NCBI GenBank assembly: GCA_900541935.1
Contig: UQLZ01000016.1
Location: 1-47,951, forward strand
Origin: an uncultured Prevotellaceae bacterium
GTDB lineage: Bacteria > Bacteroidota > Bacteroidia > Bacteroidales > Muribaculaceae
DNA: 47,951 bases
Direction: 5' to 3'
Position numbers and translations under genes: made by a program. The notes beneath the pieces were generated by a model. The model worked only from the letters and a program-made list of their open reading frames with translations. It searched no databases and was not told the DNA's origin. Positions 9,394 to 17,696 of this stretch are shown here, one piece after another (positions within the stretch are counted from its first letter, which is position 1; the number at the start of each line of letters is the position of its first letter).

Positions 9394-9427
9394 ATAAAAA
9401 AACGGTTGCCTAAATATTAGGCAACCG
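9394..9427 (-). terminator. Rho-independent terminator after feoAB
   Basis: An 11-bp perfect stem (9403-9413 with 9417-9427, GGTTGCC/GGCAACC core) closes a 3-nt loop. On the minus strand it is followed by a seven-base T run (A run on the plus strand at 9396-9402). It lies 39 bp downstream of the feoAB stop. Confidence 0.85.
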
Positions 9428-9435
9428 CAAAGTTA
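9428..9435 (-). promoter_or_regulatory. -7 box for metG abutting the feoAB terminator
   Basis: On the minus strand this is TAACTTTG, an exact TAnnTTTG. It touches the terminator stem, so transcription would start within the hairpin arm and the metG leader would not carry a complete terminator. No -33 match was seen. Confidence 0.5.
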
Positions 9436-9465
9436 ATAAATTTTTATCGTTTTTGTTCGCTATTT

Positions 9466-11883
9466 TCACATAAAGAGCGAGCCTACCTGATAGAATATGA
9501 ACGCTACAAACCAAGCGACTGCCGTATTGTAAATAAGAGTAAATGCACCAAACTTCCAACTGCCAGTTTCTTTAACTATCGCCGTTATAGTTGCTATACA
9601 TGGAACATATAGCAATACAAAAACAAGAAAACTCAAAGCAACAATCACATTGAAGTCTGGTTCTCCTGTCTGCGGATTTACCGTCTGCAAACGTGCACCC
9701 AAATCAGCGTCTTCACTTTCTGCATCCCCACTATAAAGAACGCCCAATGTTGAGACCACAGTTTCCTTTGCCACTGTTCCTGAAATTAGTGATACGGTCA
9801 TCTTCCAGTTATAGCCCAATGGTTCGAAAATAGGCGAAACAAACTTACCGATTTGACCCAAATAAGAATTTTCAGTCTGGGTAACTACTTCAATCTGCTC
9901 ATCAGAAAGATTTTGAGAAGCAAATTCTATTTTTGTTTTTTCCAAATCTGCCTCTGTTGGGCGAGGAAAATAACTTAATGCCCAAATAATAAGACTCGCA
10001 ACAAGGATAACACCACCCATTTTCTTCAGGTATTGCTGACCCTTTGCCCACATGTGCCTCATTGTTGCCTGTAATGTTGGAACACGATACGGCGGCAATT
10101 CCATAACAAACGGTGTTTCATCTTCCTTATACTTGAAGCGACGCATTAACTTTGCTGTTAGTATTGCAACAATTATTCCAAGAGTATATAGTCCAAACAG
10201 TACAACACTGGCATGCTTCGGGAAAAAGGCACCTACTAAAAGCAAATAGATAGGTAATCTCGCACCACACGACATAAACGGATTTATCAAAATAGTTATC
10301 AATCGACTGGTTTTGCTTTCGATCGTTCTGGTAGCAATAATCGCTGGAACATTACAGCCAAAACCCATTACCATCGGTATAAACGATTTACCATGAAGCC
10401 CAATCTTGTGCATTATCTTATCCATAATAAATGCCGCTCTCGCCATATACCCGGAATCTTCCATGAACGATATAAAGGCATACAATATCAATATATTAGG
10501 CAAAAATACAATAACACCACCGACACCACCAATGACGCCGTCGATAATCATATCCTTTACAGGACCATCAGGTAAATACGTCCCCAACAGCCCCCCTATC
10601 CATTGAACGAGCGAATCAATCCAATCCATAGGATATTGACCTATTTCAAAAGTAGCCCAGAACATGAACCACATAATGAAGAAAAATATAGGGAAGCCAA
10701 ATATTCTGCTTGTAACGATAGAATCGATAACACTCGTTGACTTTACTTCATCATTTTCTTTCTTTTCAAGAGTTTCACGCAACGCACCAGAGACGAAACC
10801 ATATTTTGAACTGGCTATAATTGTCGAAATATCTTCATGATGCAATTCCTCTATATTTGCAACAAGAGAATCTCGCAAATCGCGAATTTTATCAAAATTC
10901 GGCAAGTCACTAAGCATTTTTACAACTTCCTTATCATTCTCCAGCAATTTGATTGACAAATACCGTGCTGAAAAATGCATATCCAGTTTTGACTCTTTCT
11001 TCAATTCAGTCTGTATCGACTTTACTGCATTCTCTATGTCCTTGCTGAATATGATATGGACGTAACGAACAGTTTCATTTCGACCCTCATAAACTTCTAT
11101 TACTGTATCAAAAAGTTCCGTCAAGCCCTTTCCTGTTTTCGAAACCGTAGGAACCATCGGAACGCCAATCATCTTTGCCATGCTGGTATAGTCAAACTTT
11201 GAGCCACTTCTCTCCAGTTCATCATACATATTCAAAGCAATGACCATACTGCGGTCCATATCTATCAACTCCGTTGTCAAATAAAAATTACGCTCAAGAT
11301 TCGATGAATCAACAACATTTATGACAACATCTGGCACTTCATCGTGTAAATACCTACGCACATATAATTCCTCTGGAGAATAAGCTGACAACGAATAAGT
11401 GCCAGGAAGGTCAACAATATTCAACGAATATCCCTTGTACTTCATCTGACCAGTCTTCGCATCGACAGTAACTCCTGAATAATTGCCGACATGCTCCTTT
11501 GACCCAGATGCAATATTAAACAGTGACGTTTTTCCACAATTAGGGTTACCTATCAATGCCACATTAATAGTTGTCCGTTCTCGGTCAAAAGCTTTTATAA
11601 AGCCACAATCATCCTCTCGAATTTCTGCAACATCCTCCTCTATTATATTCAGATCCTGACATTCCTTGACTATTTCTATCAATTCAGCCTCTGCACGACG
11701 CAATGAAATTTCATAATCAAGAATTCTATACTTTATAGGGTCATGCAATGGTGCATTAAGTTCTACTTCAATCTTCTTACCTTTAACAAACCCCATTTCC
11801 ATGACTCGCTTTCTAAACGAACCATGACCCAATATCTTTACGATAACTCCGGTTTCCCCTGTTTTTAATTCTGAAAGTCTCAT
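9466..11883 (-). CDS. feoB: Ferrous iron transporter, FeoA-FeoB fusion
   Basis: The 805-residue inner-membrane Fe(II) importer combines two normally separate proteins. Residues 1-75 are a FeoA SH3-like domain (MRLSELKTGETGVIVKILGH). Residues about 110-270 form the FeoB G domain, with GNPNCGKTSLF, the GVTVDAKTG switch and DLPGTYSLSAYSPEE. A helical GDI-like spacer follows. From about residue 385 come multiple membrane segments with the gate motifs GFGCNVPAIIATRTIES and FMSCGARLPIYLLL. The fusion is normal in Bacteroidetes. The gene is monocistronic, with its own terminator. No promoter of the TAnnTTTG type was found in the 71 bp upstream, which contain a small TTTTTG-TT-CAAAAA dyad at 11924-11937. 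Confidence 0.95.
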   Translation of the reverse strand: MRLSELKTGETGVIVKILGHGSFRKRVMEMGFVKGKKIEVELNAPLHDPIKYRILDYEISLRRAEAELIEIVKECQDLNIIEEDVAEIREDDCGFIKAFDRERTTINVALIGNPNCGKTSLFNIASGSKEHVGNYSGVTVDAKTGQMKYKGYSLNIVDLPGTYSLSAYSPEELYVRRYLHDEVPDVVINVVDSSNLERNFYLTTELIDMDRSMVIALNMYDELERSGSKFDYTSMAKMIGVPMVPTVSKTGKGLTELFDTVIEVYEGRNETVRYVHIIFSKDIENAVKSIQTELKKESKLDMHFSARYLSIKLLENDKEVVKMLSDLPNFDKIRDLRDSLVANIEELHHEDISTIIASSKYGFVSGALRETLEKKENDEVKSTSVIDSIVTSRIFGFPIFFFIMWFMFWATFEIGQYPMDWIDSLVQWIGGLLGTYLPDGPVKDMIIDGVIGGVGGVIVFLPNILILYAFISFMEDSGYMARAAFIMDKIMHKIGLHGKSFIPMVMGFGCNVPAIIATRTIESKTSRLITILINPFMSCGARLPIYLLLVGAFFPKHASVVLFGLYTLGIIVAILTAKLMRRFKYKEDETPFVMELPPYRVPTLQATMRHMWAKGQQYLKKMGGVILVASLIIWALSYFPRPTEADLEKTKIEFASQNLSDEQIEVVTQTENSYLGQIGKFVSPIFEPLGYNWKMTVSLISGTVAKETVVSTLGVLYSGDAESEDADLGARLQTVNPQTGEPDFNVIVALSFLVFVLLYVPCIATITAIVKETGSWKFGAFTLIYNTAVAWFVAFIFYQVGSLFM

Positions 11884-11954
11884 CTAATACATTCTACTCT
11901 TACGTTAAAAAACGCTGAAGCCATTTTTGTTCAAAAACGACAAAACATATAACA

Positions 11955-12911
11955 TTATTTAATTTTTTTCCTTTTCACCTTGCCTGTCGCCGTTTCTTCA
12001 AATTTAGGCAGGCAAAAAATCTTTTTCGGAACCTGATATGGAGAAAGAACACCTTTCATCTTGTCAAATAGCATCTGCTCCTCTTCCTGTCCTATAATGT
12101 CACGCTCCAAAACAAGGACAATCTCTTCTCCCCATTTTTCCGACGGTTGAGAAGAAATATAAAATCTATCACCTATAATATTGTTTAGAATTCTTTCAAC
12201 ATCTTCTGGATAAACTTTTATACCGCCTGTATTGATTACATTATCAAATCTGCCAATCCAACGAAATTCCGTCGGCGACAGCAGTTCAACAACATCATTA
12301 GTAACTACCTCTTTAACAGAAAGATGCGGAACATCAGCACACAAGCAACCTCTCCCGTCAATCCTAAACTGTACAGGACCAACTGCAGTAAAAATATCGC
12401 TTGCTCCAATCTTACGCAATGCTATATGCGAACAGGTTTCTGTCATTCCGTATGAAGCATAGGCATTTACGCCAAGAGCAACCAGCCGTTTTTCCAATTC
12501 CGAAGAAACGGCACTGCCACCAATCAGCATCGTTCTGACATACTTCAATCGCTCTTTATGCTCAAGAAGGCCAACAACCTGCGACGGCACAACGGCAACC
12601 AAATCAAACGGTTCTCCCTCATAATCAGCAAGAACGTCATTTGAAGGCTTCTCAAAGACCAATTCCGCACCAGAGGAAACAGACCGAACTATCATCATCT
12701 TTCCTGCTATATACGAATGCGACAAGCAAAGCAGCATCCTGCTCTTTTCGGTTATTCCGAAAAAACCATTGGTAACTTTTGCCGATGCCAACATATCCCG
12801 TTTAAACAGTCTTATCTCTTTCGGAGTACCTGTAGAACCGGAAGTATGTGCTACCACATAATCAGAACTGTTATTCCACTCTTCTATAAAATTGTGAATT
12901 GTCATTTCCAA
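11955..12911 (-). CDS. menE: o-Succinylbenzoate-CoA ligase (AMP-forming), short form
   Basis: The enzyme activates o-succinylbenzoate to its CoA ester in menaquinone synthesis. The AMP-binding signature HTSGSTGTPKEI lies at residues 22-33. Downstream are ASYGMTETCSHIA, the RFDNVINTGGIKVYPEDVE hinge region and the C-terminal ATGKVKRKKIK with the catalytic lysine. At 318 residues it is shorter than classical MenE, because the N-terminal subdomain is reduced, as I recall for Bacteroidetes. Its start overlaps the menC stop by 10 bp, so it is translationally coupled. Confidence 0.9.
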   Translation of the reverse strand: MEMTIHNFIEEWNNSSDYVVAHTSGSTGTPKEIRLFKRDMLASAKVTNGFFGITEKSRMLLCLSHSYIAGKMMIVRSVSSGAELVFEKPSNDVLADYEGEPFDLVAVVPSQVVGLLEHKERLKYVRTMLIGGSAVSSELEKRLVALGVNAYASYGMTETCSHIALRKIGASDIFTAVGPVQFRIDGRGCLCADVPHLSVKEVVTNDVVELLSPTEFRWIGRFDNVINTGGIKVYPEDVERILNNIIGDRFYISSQPSEKWGEEIVLVLERDIIGQEEEQMLFDKMKGVLSPYQVPKKIFCLPKFEETATGKVKRKKIK

Positions 12912-13948
12912 TCAAATTCAGGATATTTCCATTCTTTTGAAGGGTCAAAACTTAATGTTTCTCCAAATTGTTCCAATGGAGATTCAATATTGTTGGTAAA
13001 AAGAGCACCTGTTCCAAGCCCTTGTGGCATCTCTGGACTCATTGAGGCAGTCCATTGAGCAATCGCATTTAAGCCAATATTTGATTCCAGTGCTGAAGTA
13101 ACCCAACCACCAACACCTCTCTCTGCTGCAAGACGCATCCATTCCAAAGACTCTGTAAAGCCACCAATCAGCGACGGCTTTAAAATAAGAAATGCCGGCT
13201 TAACTGCGTTTAGCATATCTATGCGCTCAGATGTTTTAAACAAACCGATAAGTTCCTCATCTAATGCAATTGGGATTGGGGAATTTGCACACAATTTACC
13301 CATTTCATCCCATTGTCCGGCCTTAATAGGCTGCTCTATCGAATGAATTCCGTAATTGGACAAACGCTCAAGTTTATCCATAGCATCATTGAGAGAAAAT
13401 CCGCCGTTTGCATCAAGGCGAATAGTTACAGCCTCTGGGGGAAAAACCTTGCGGATATGCTTTATCAAATCTAATTCACTATCAAAGTCTATTGCTCCAA
13501 CCTTGATTTTTATGGTTGTAAAACCAGATTTCAACTTATCATCAATGCGTGAAATCATCTCATCGTGACTACCCATCCAAACGAGTCCGTTAATAGGTAC
13601 TTCTGCTTTTCCTTCAGTAAATTCCGAAGGGAAAACTATTCTCCTACCACCATTGGCAAAGTCATAAAGAGCAGTCTCGAAACCAAACTGCATTGACGGG
13701 AAACGAGTCAAATCCGTTGGCTGACCTGCACTGACATTCTCACAAAGTTCTTTTAGTTTTTGCTCATATTCAGGCGTATCGTCTGCCGATAATCCTCTAA
13801 AGACAGCACATTCGCCCAAACCATATACTCCAGGAACTTCCTCATCCTCAACTTTCAAGAAAAAGGTTTCTTTTGTTTTGAGGACACCACGAGACGTTCC
13901 AGCAGGTTGCTTGAATATCAAATTATATTTACAGTAACTTGCCTTCAT
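12902..13948 (-). CDS. menC: o-Succinylbenzoate synthase
   Basis: This 348-residue enolase-superfamily enzyme dehydrates SHCHC to o-succinylbenzoate. Visible superfamily elements are the TIKIKVGAIDF lysine motif (about residue 146), the RLDANGGFS aspartate ligand, SIEQPIK, IALDEEL and the second lysine in LILKPSLIGG. Together these complete the metal site and acid/base pair. The gene starts two bases after the menB stop and overlaps menE. Confidence 0.93.
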   Translation of the reverse strand: MKASYCKYNLIFKQPAGTSRGVLKTKETFFLKVEDEEVPGVYGLGECAVFRGLSADDTPEYEQKLKELCENVSAGQPTDLTRFPSMQFGFETALYDFANGGRRIVFPSEFTEGKAEVPINGLVWMGSHDEMISRIDDKLKSGFTTIKIKVGAIDFDSELDLIKHIRKVFPPEAVTIRLDANGGFSLNDAMDKLERLSNYGIHSIEQPIKAGQWDEMGKLCANSPIPIALDEELIGLFKTSERIDMLNAVKPAFLILKPSLIGGFTESLEWMRLAAERGVGGWVTSALESNIGLNAIAQWTASMSPEMPQGLGTGALFTNNIESPLEQFGETLSFDPSKEWKYPEFDWK

Positions 13949-13950
13949 TT

Positions 13951-14775
13951 CTATCCCGGGAATTTTGGGAATTGCTCAAAGTCCGGGTCACGTTTTTCAA
14001 GGAAAGCGTTCTTACCTTCCTGAGCCTCATCCATTAAGTAATACATCAAAGTAGCATCTCCGGCAAGTTCCATCAAACCACGCTGACCGTCAAGTTCCGC
14101 ATTCAAGCAACGCTTAACCATTCTGATGGCAAACGGACTGCGCATCATTATTGTCTCACACCATTCAACTACCTCATCTTCAAGTTTTTCCAATGGAACT
14201 ACTTTATTTACCAATCCCATTTCTTCAGCCTCTTTTGCTGAGTACTGGCGGCATAGATACCATATTTCGCGAGCCTTTTTCTGACCTACGCAACGTGCAA
14301 GATATGAAGAGCCGAATCCTCCGTCAAAACTACCAACCTTTGGTCCTGTCTGACCGAAACGCGCATTTTCAGAAGCGATAGTAAGGTCACACACAACAGT
14401 AAGCACGTTGCCGCCACCAATTGCATAGCCATTGACCATAGCGATAACTGGTTTCGGAATAGAGCGAATAACCTTATGAAGGTCAAGAACATTCAAACGC
14501 GGTGTTCCGTCAACATCCTTGTAACCGCCACGAGTCTTATAGTTTTGGTCACCACCAGAGCAGAACGCCTTATCTCCTGCACCAGTCAATACGATAACAC
14601 GAATATCTGCCTTATCACGGCAAATATCGAAAGCATCAAGCATTTCCTGATTTGTCAACGGTCGGAAAGCATTATAAACCTCCGGACGGTTGATTGTAAT
14701 CTTTGCGATTCCCTTGTACTGTTCAAAAAGTATATCCGTGTACTTTTTGATTGTTGTCCATTCTCTTTGTGACAT
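13951..14775 (-). CDS. menB: 1,4-Dihydroxy-2-naphthoyl-CoA synthase
   Basis: The 274-residue crotonase-fold enzyme closes the naphthoquinone ring from o-succinylbenzoyl-CoA. Recognisable are the N-terminal crotonase strand ITINRPEVYNAFRP, FCSGGDQ, the oxyanion segment GYAIGGGNVLTVVCDLTIAS and FGQTGPKVGSFDGG. The C-terminal NAFLEKRDPDFEQFPKFPG is typical of MenB. Two-base gaps separate it from both menC and menD. Confidence 0.96.
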   Translation of the reverse strand: MSQREWTTIKKYTDILFEQYKGIAKITINRPEVYNAFRPLTNQEMLDAFDICRDKADIRVIVLTGAGDKAFCSGGDQNYKTRGGYKDVDGTPRLNVLDLHKVIRSIPKPVIAMVNGYAIGGGNVLTVVCDLTIASENARFGQTGPKVGSFDGGFGSSYLARCVGQKKAREIWYLCRQYSAKEAEEMGLVNKVVPLEKLEDEVVEWCETIMMRSPFAIRMVKRCLNAELDGQRGLMELAGDATLMYYLMDEAQEGKNAFLEKRDPDFEQFPKFPG

Positions 14776-14777
14776 AT

Positions 14778-16457
14778 CTATATCTTTTTAAAATAATTTT
14801 TCAATGTTTCTCCACTAATCACACTATCTGTTTTTACAGACAGAATAGCAGGTTGCTCAACTGATAAAAACTCTGACAACTGAGCATTTAGTTCCGTCTC
14901 ATTTTCTGCCTCATAATAGCAGAAGCCGAATGCATCTGAATATTTTTTCACTGGCAACTCCCGCTGGCATTCAAGATATTCTTCAAGTTCTGGCAAGGTA
15001 GCAGTTGACTTGACAAATCTGAAAATACCGCCACCACTATTATTGATAACTATAATTTTGAAGTTCTTTGTATTATACCTTGATGCGAGTCCTGAAAGGT
15101 CATAGCCGAAACTCATATCTCCTGTAATCAGGACTGTCAAGCCGTAAAAGGCGAGCGATGCTCCAAGTGCTGTAGAAGTAGAACCGTCAATGCCCGAAAC
15201 TCCACGATTACAATAGTTATCAGCCTTGACCAAGTCTCCAAACAATTGAGCATATCGTATAGTTGTTCCATTTGAAAACTGCAACATAATTGACCGATTC
15301 TGCTCACTGAGTTTCTTAAAAATAACAGAATGAGCCTTCATATCACTCCAAGGTGCATTTTGAACATATATGCAATGCCTTGCCAATCCTTTTTCAGCCA
15401 GAGCCTGCCAACGGTTCGCAAAGTCACCATCTTCTTTCATTTTGCAATAAACATCAGCGAACTGAGAGAGGAACGAACCAGCATCTGTCTGAATGCGTGT
15501 CGTTAGACTTTGCATACAGTCAACCGTTACATCACTTACACCAACATACCACTGATATTTCGGCTTATTATGTCTCAAAAACGTCTTTACCATTCGCGAA
15601 ACAATTGCTCCGCCAATAGTTATAAGCAGATCTGGAACATACTCTTCTGCTTCTTCCATAGCAATAAGCGTTCTGTCAATAGCAGAAATAAATCGCGGTG
15701 AACGCATATTGGATATTGTCTCTGTCAGAACTGCAACATTCGGCATTTCCGACAATCTTTCAAGTGCTTTTTGACATTTCTCATCGGGACGCATAAAACC
15801 AGCAATAACCAAGATTCTGCATCCTCGTGAAACCTCAACAAGCCGCGACATATCCGAGTCACTCAAATCTGCCGACGGAGAAATCAACTCTATACCCCTC
15901 GACTGGCGAGACCACTCTGATGAACCAGACAATGGCTCATCTAACTGTATATTTATATGAACGGGAGCACATCTGCCAGATTTGGCTTCCATTAAGGCAT
16001 CATTAATTACCCTATCTGCGTACCACCTTGCAACATCATCAGCACACCTTGCAGGCAAATCATAACTACGCTTGACGAACTGTGACAATGCCTCAAATTG
16101 CCTAATTGTCTGACTGTCATCTTGGTCAATCCACTCTTTCGGTCGGTCAGCAGAAACAACTATCAATGGCAATTTCTGATAATAAGCCTCTGCAACAGCC
16201 GGAGCATAGTTAAGTAATGCCGTTCCTGATGTACAAACAATCACAACAGGTTCTCCTGTCTGCTGTGCCATCCCAAGAGCCACAAAGGCTGCACTTCGCT
16301 CATCAACGATAATCGTTTTCTCTATACCGTCTTCCCTCGACAGAGCAACCAGTAACGGGGCATTTCGAGAGCCTGGAGAAACGACTGCTCTCTTCACTCC
16401 ATGCTTGAGCAAAACGTCAACCAATATATTGCAAACTTCTTTATCCGTTGTTTTCAT
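14778..16457 (-). CDS. menD: SEPHCHC synthase (MenD, ThDP-dependent)
   Basis: MenD joins isochorismate and 2-oxoglutarate in the first committed menaquinone step. The N-terminal domain has VVSPGSRNAPL and the ThDP Glu region (IIVDERSAAFVALGMAQQTG). The C-terminal domain has the ThDP/Mg motif GDMSFGYDLSGL ending in NNSGGGIFR. The frame is open to 16532, but the upstream residues are unrelated to MenD. The ATG at 16457 (MKTTDKEVCNILVDVL) is the natural start, giving 559 residues and a 17-bp overlap with the preceding gene. Confidence 0.94.
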   Translation of the reverse strand: MKTTDKEVCNILVDVLLKHGVKRAVVSPGSRNAPLLVALSREDGIEKTIIVDERSAAFVALGMAQQTGEPVVIVCTSGTALLNYAPAVAEAYYQKLPLIVVSADRPKEWIDQDDSQTIRQFEALSQFVKRSYDLPARCADDVARWYADRVINDALMEAKSGRCAPVHINIQLDEPLSGSSEWSRQSRGIELISPSADLSDSDMSRLVEVSRGCRILVIAGFMRPDEKCQKALERLSEMPNVAVLTETISNMRSPRFISAIDRTLIAMEEAEEYVPDLLITIGGAIVSRMVKTFLRHNKPKYQWYVGVSDVTVDCMQSLTTRIQTDAGSFLSQFADVYCKMKEDGDFANRWQALAEKGLARHCIYVQNAPWSDMKAHSVIFKKLSEQNRSIMLQFSNGTTIRYAQLFGDLVKADNYCNRGVSGIDGSTSTALGASLAFYGLTVLITGDMSFGYDLSGLASRYNTKNFKIIVINNSGGGIFRFVKSTATLPELEEYLECQRELPVKKYSDAFGFCYYEAENETELNAQLSEFLSVEQPAILSVKTDSVISGETLKNYFKKI

Positions 16458-17550
16458 TCCGACTCTCCTTTCTTGCCGCCCTACTTCTGCGGGCCCAGCC
16501 TCGCATCCACGAGGGGAATACGCAAATACCAATTATCAAATAAATATAATAACTAACCAATCGCCAGCATAATGCCATAACAACTGCCAACGAACCGACT
16601 GGTATCATATCACCGTAATAATTCTTGAAAATCCATTCGCTCACTCCACTGCCACCTGGCGTTGGGCAAATTGTCAAAACTACCCACATAACCAACTGGC
16701 GCACAAGCACAAGCAACTGGTCTGCACCAATACCAAACATCAAGAAGATAGCATTAACTACCATATAGCGGGAAATCCATGACAGAGATGTTGCAAAAAA
16801 TGCCCTCAACCACCATAGAAAACTTTTTCTTCTTAATTCCCGAGCGGTAACTATGATATTATCGCCCATGTCAATAGCAGCCTTATGCCACCTGGTCAAT
16901 ATCTTTAATGAAAATATCTTGTCAAAAGCAATTTTCAAAACTTGCGGCTTGATAAATATTCCCCAAAATAGGATTGCAGTCCACAAAGCCAATCCGCAAT
17001 ACACTACCCAAAAGGCAATTTTCAAGGTTGCGGTAAAGTCAGCAGGACCGTTACCAAAAAACTGGTCAAATGGGAATATAAGCATGGCAATCGGGCATGC
17101 CACAACGAAAAACAACTCATCAAGGAAAAGTGTTGACATCATTATAGTTGTTGACCGTCCTAACCGAAGGCCCTCTCCTTTCAGATATATAAGGCCGAAA
17201 CTGCTACCTCCTACTGTTGATGGTGTTACAGCAGAAGTAAACTCGCAAAGCATATTTACACGTAATGCCTGTCCCCATGTAATATCGTGGTCTGTTAGAG
17301 AACGGAAACGCCATGTAAGACCAAAATCACGCCCCATCATAAAGAGCCACGCCAGCAAGAAATAGTACAGCGTTGACATAGAAAAATCAATGCTGTCAAG
17401 CGAAAGGCTCTGATAGTCGCGCATAAGCATCCAAAAAACAGCAATCAGTCCAACTACCACAGGAACAATGACATATAAAGGATTCAACAAACTTTTCGCC
17501 TGCTGAAATTCAGAATGCGTTTTTTTTCTTGATTTATGTTTAAATATCAT
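16441..17550 (-). CDS. Lysylphosphatidylglycerol synthase-type/UPF0104 flippase-like membrane protein
   Basis: The 369-residue protein has about eight predicted membrane segments, beginning near residue 27 (YVIVPVVVGLIAVFWML). It carries motifs typical of the UPF0104/AglD-like family: EFTSAVTPSTVGGSSFG near residue 110 and CPTPGGSGVSEW near residue 295. Members are proposed lipid flippases related to the MprF transmembrane domain. No aminoacyl-transferase domain is present, so it should not synthesise lysyl-PG. It heads the men cluster and overlaps menD, so it is cotranscribed with it. A link to quinone or its lipid carrier is inference. Confidence 0.8.
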   Translation of the reverse strand: MIFKHKSRKKTHSEFQQAKSLLNPLYVIVPVVVGLIAVFWMLMRDYQSLSLDSIDFSMSTLYYFLLAWLFMMGRDFGLTWRFRSLTDHDITWGQALRVNMLCEFTSAVTPSTVGGSSFGLIYLKGEGLRLGRSTTIMMSTLFLDELFFVVACPIAMLIFPFDQFFGNGPADFTATLKIAFWVVYCGLALWTAILFWGIFIKPQVLKIAFDKIFSLKILTRWHKAAIDMGDNIIVTARELRRKSFLWWLRAFFATSLSWISRYMVVNAIFLMFGIGADQLLVLVRQLVMWVVLTICPTPGGSGVSEWIFKNYYGDMIPVGSLAVVMALCWRLVSYYIYLIIGICVFPSWMRGWARRSRAARKESRNENNG

Positions 17551-17631
17551 CTAACTTTCTTTTTCAAAAACATAGGAGTTAGCATCTTCAGAGAAACACA
17601 CTCCACAACACGCAAACTACCCTATATTATG

Positions 17632-17671
17632 CAAAAGTACACAAAAAATACGAGATTTTTGCGTACTTTTG
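17632..17671. promoter_or_regulatory. Symmetric divergent promoter/operator between men operon and esterase
   Basis: Two exact TAnnTTTG boxes lie back to back: TACTTTTG on the minus strand at 17632-17639 and the same sequence on the plus strand at 17664-17671. An inner CAAAAA (17642-17647) mirrors TTTTTG (17656-17661) about the same centre, 17651.5. The whole is a 40-bp interrupted dyad. Neither side has a -33 TTTG at the normal distance, so an activator or repressor binding the dyad is plausible. Predicted leaders are about 77 nt (men side) and 21 nt (esterase side). Confidence 0.55.
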
Positions 17672-17696
17672 TACTGAATCCAAAATATGAAATAAC

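Noticed and set aside
16458..16532. Longer MenD N-terminus from the frame-opening codon at 16532
   Set aside because: The extra residues come from the opposite-frame overlap with the upstream gene and do not resemble MenD; the start at 16457 fits the family.
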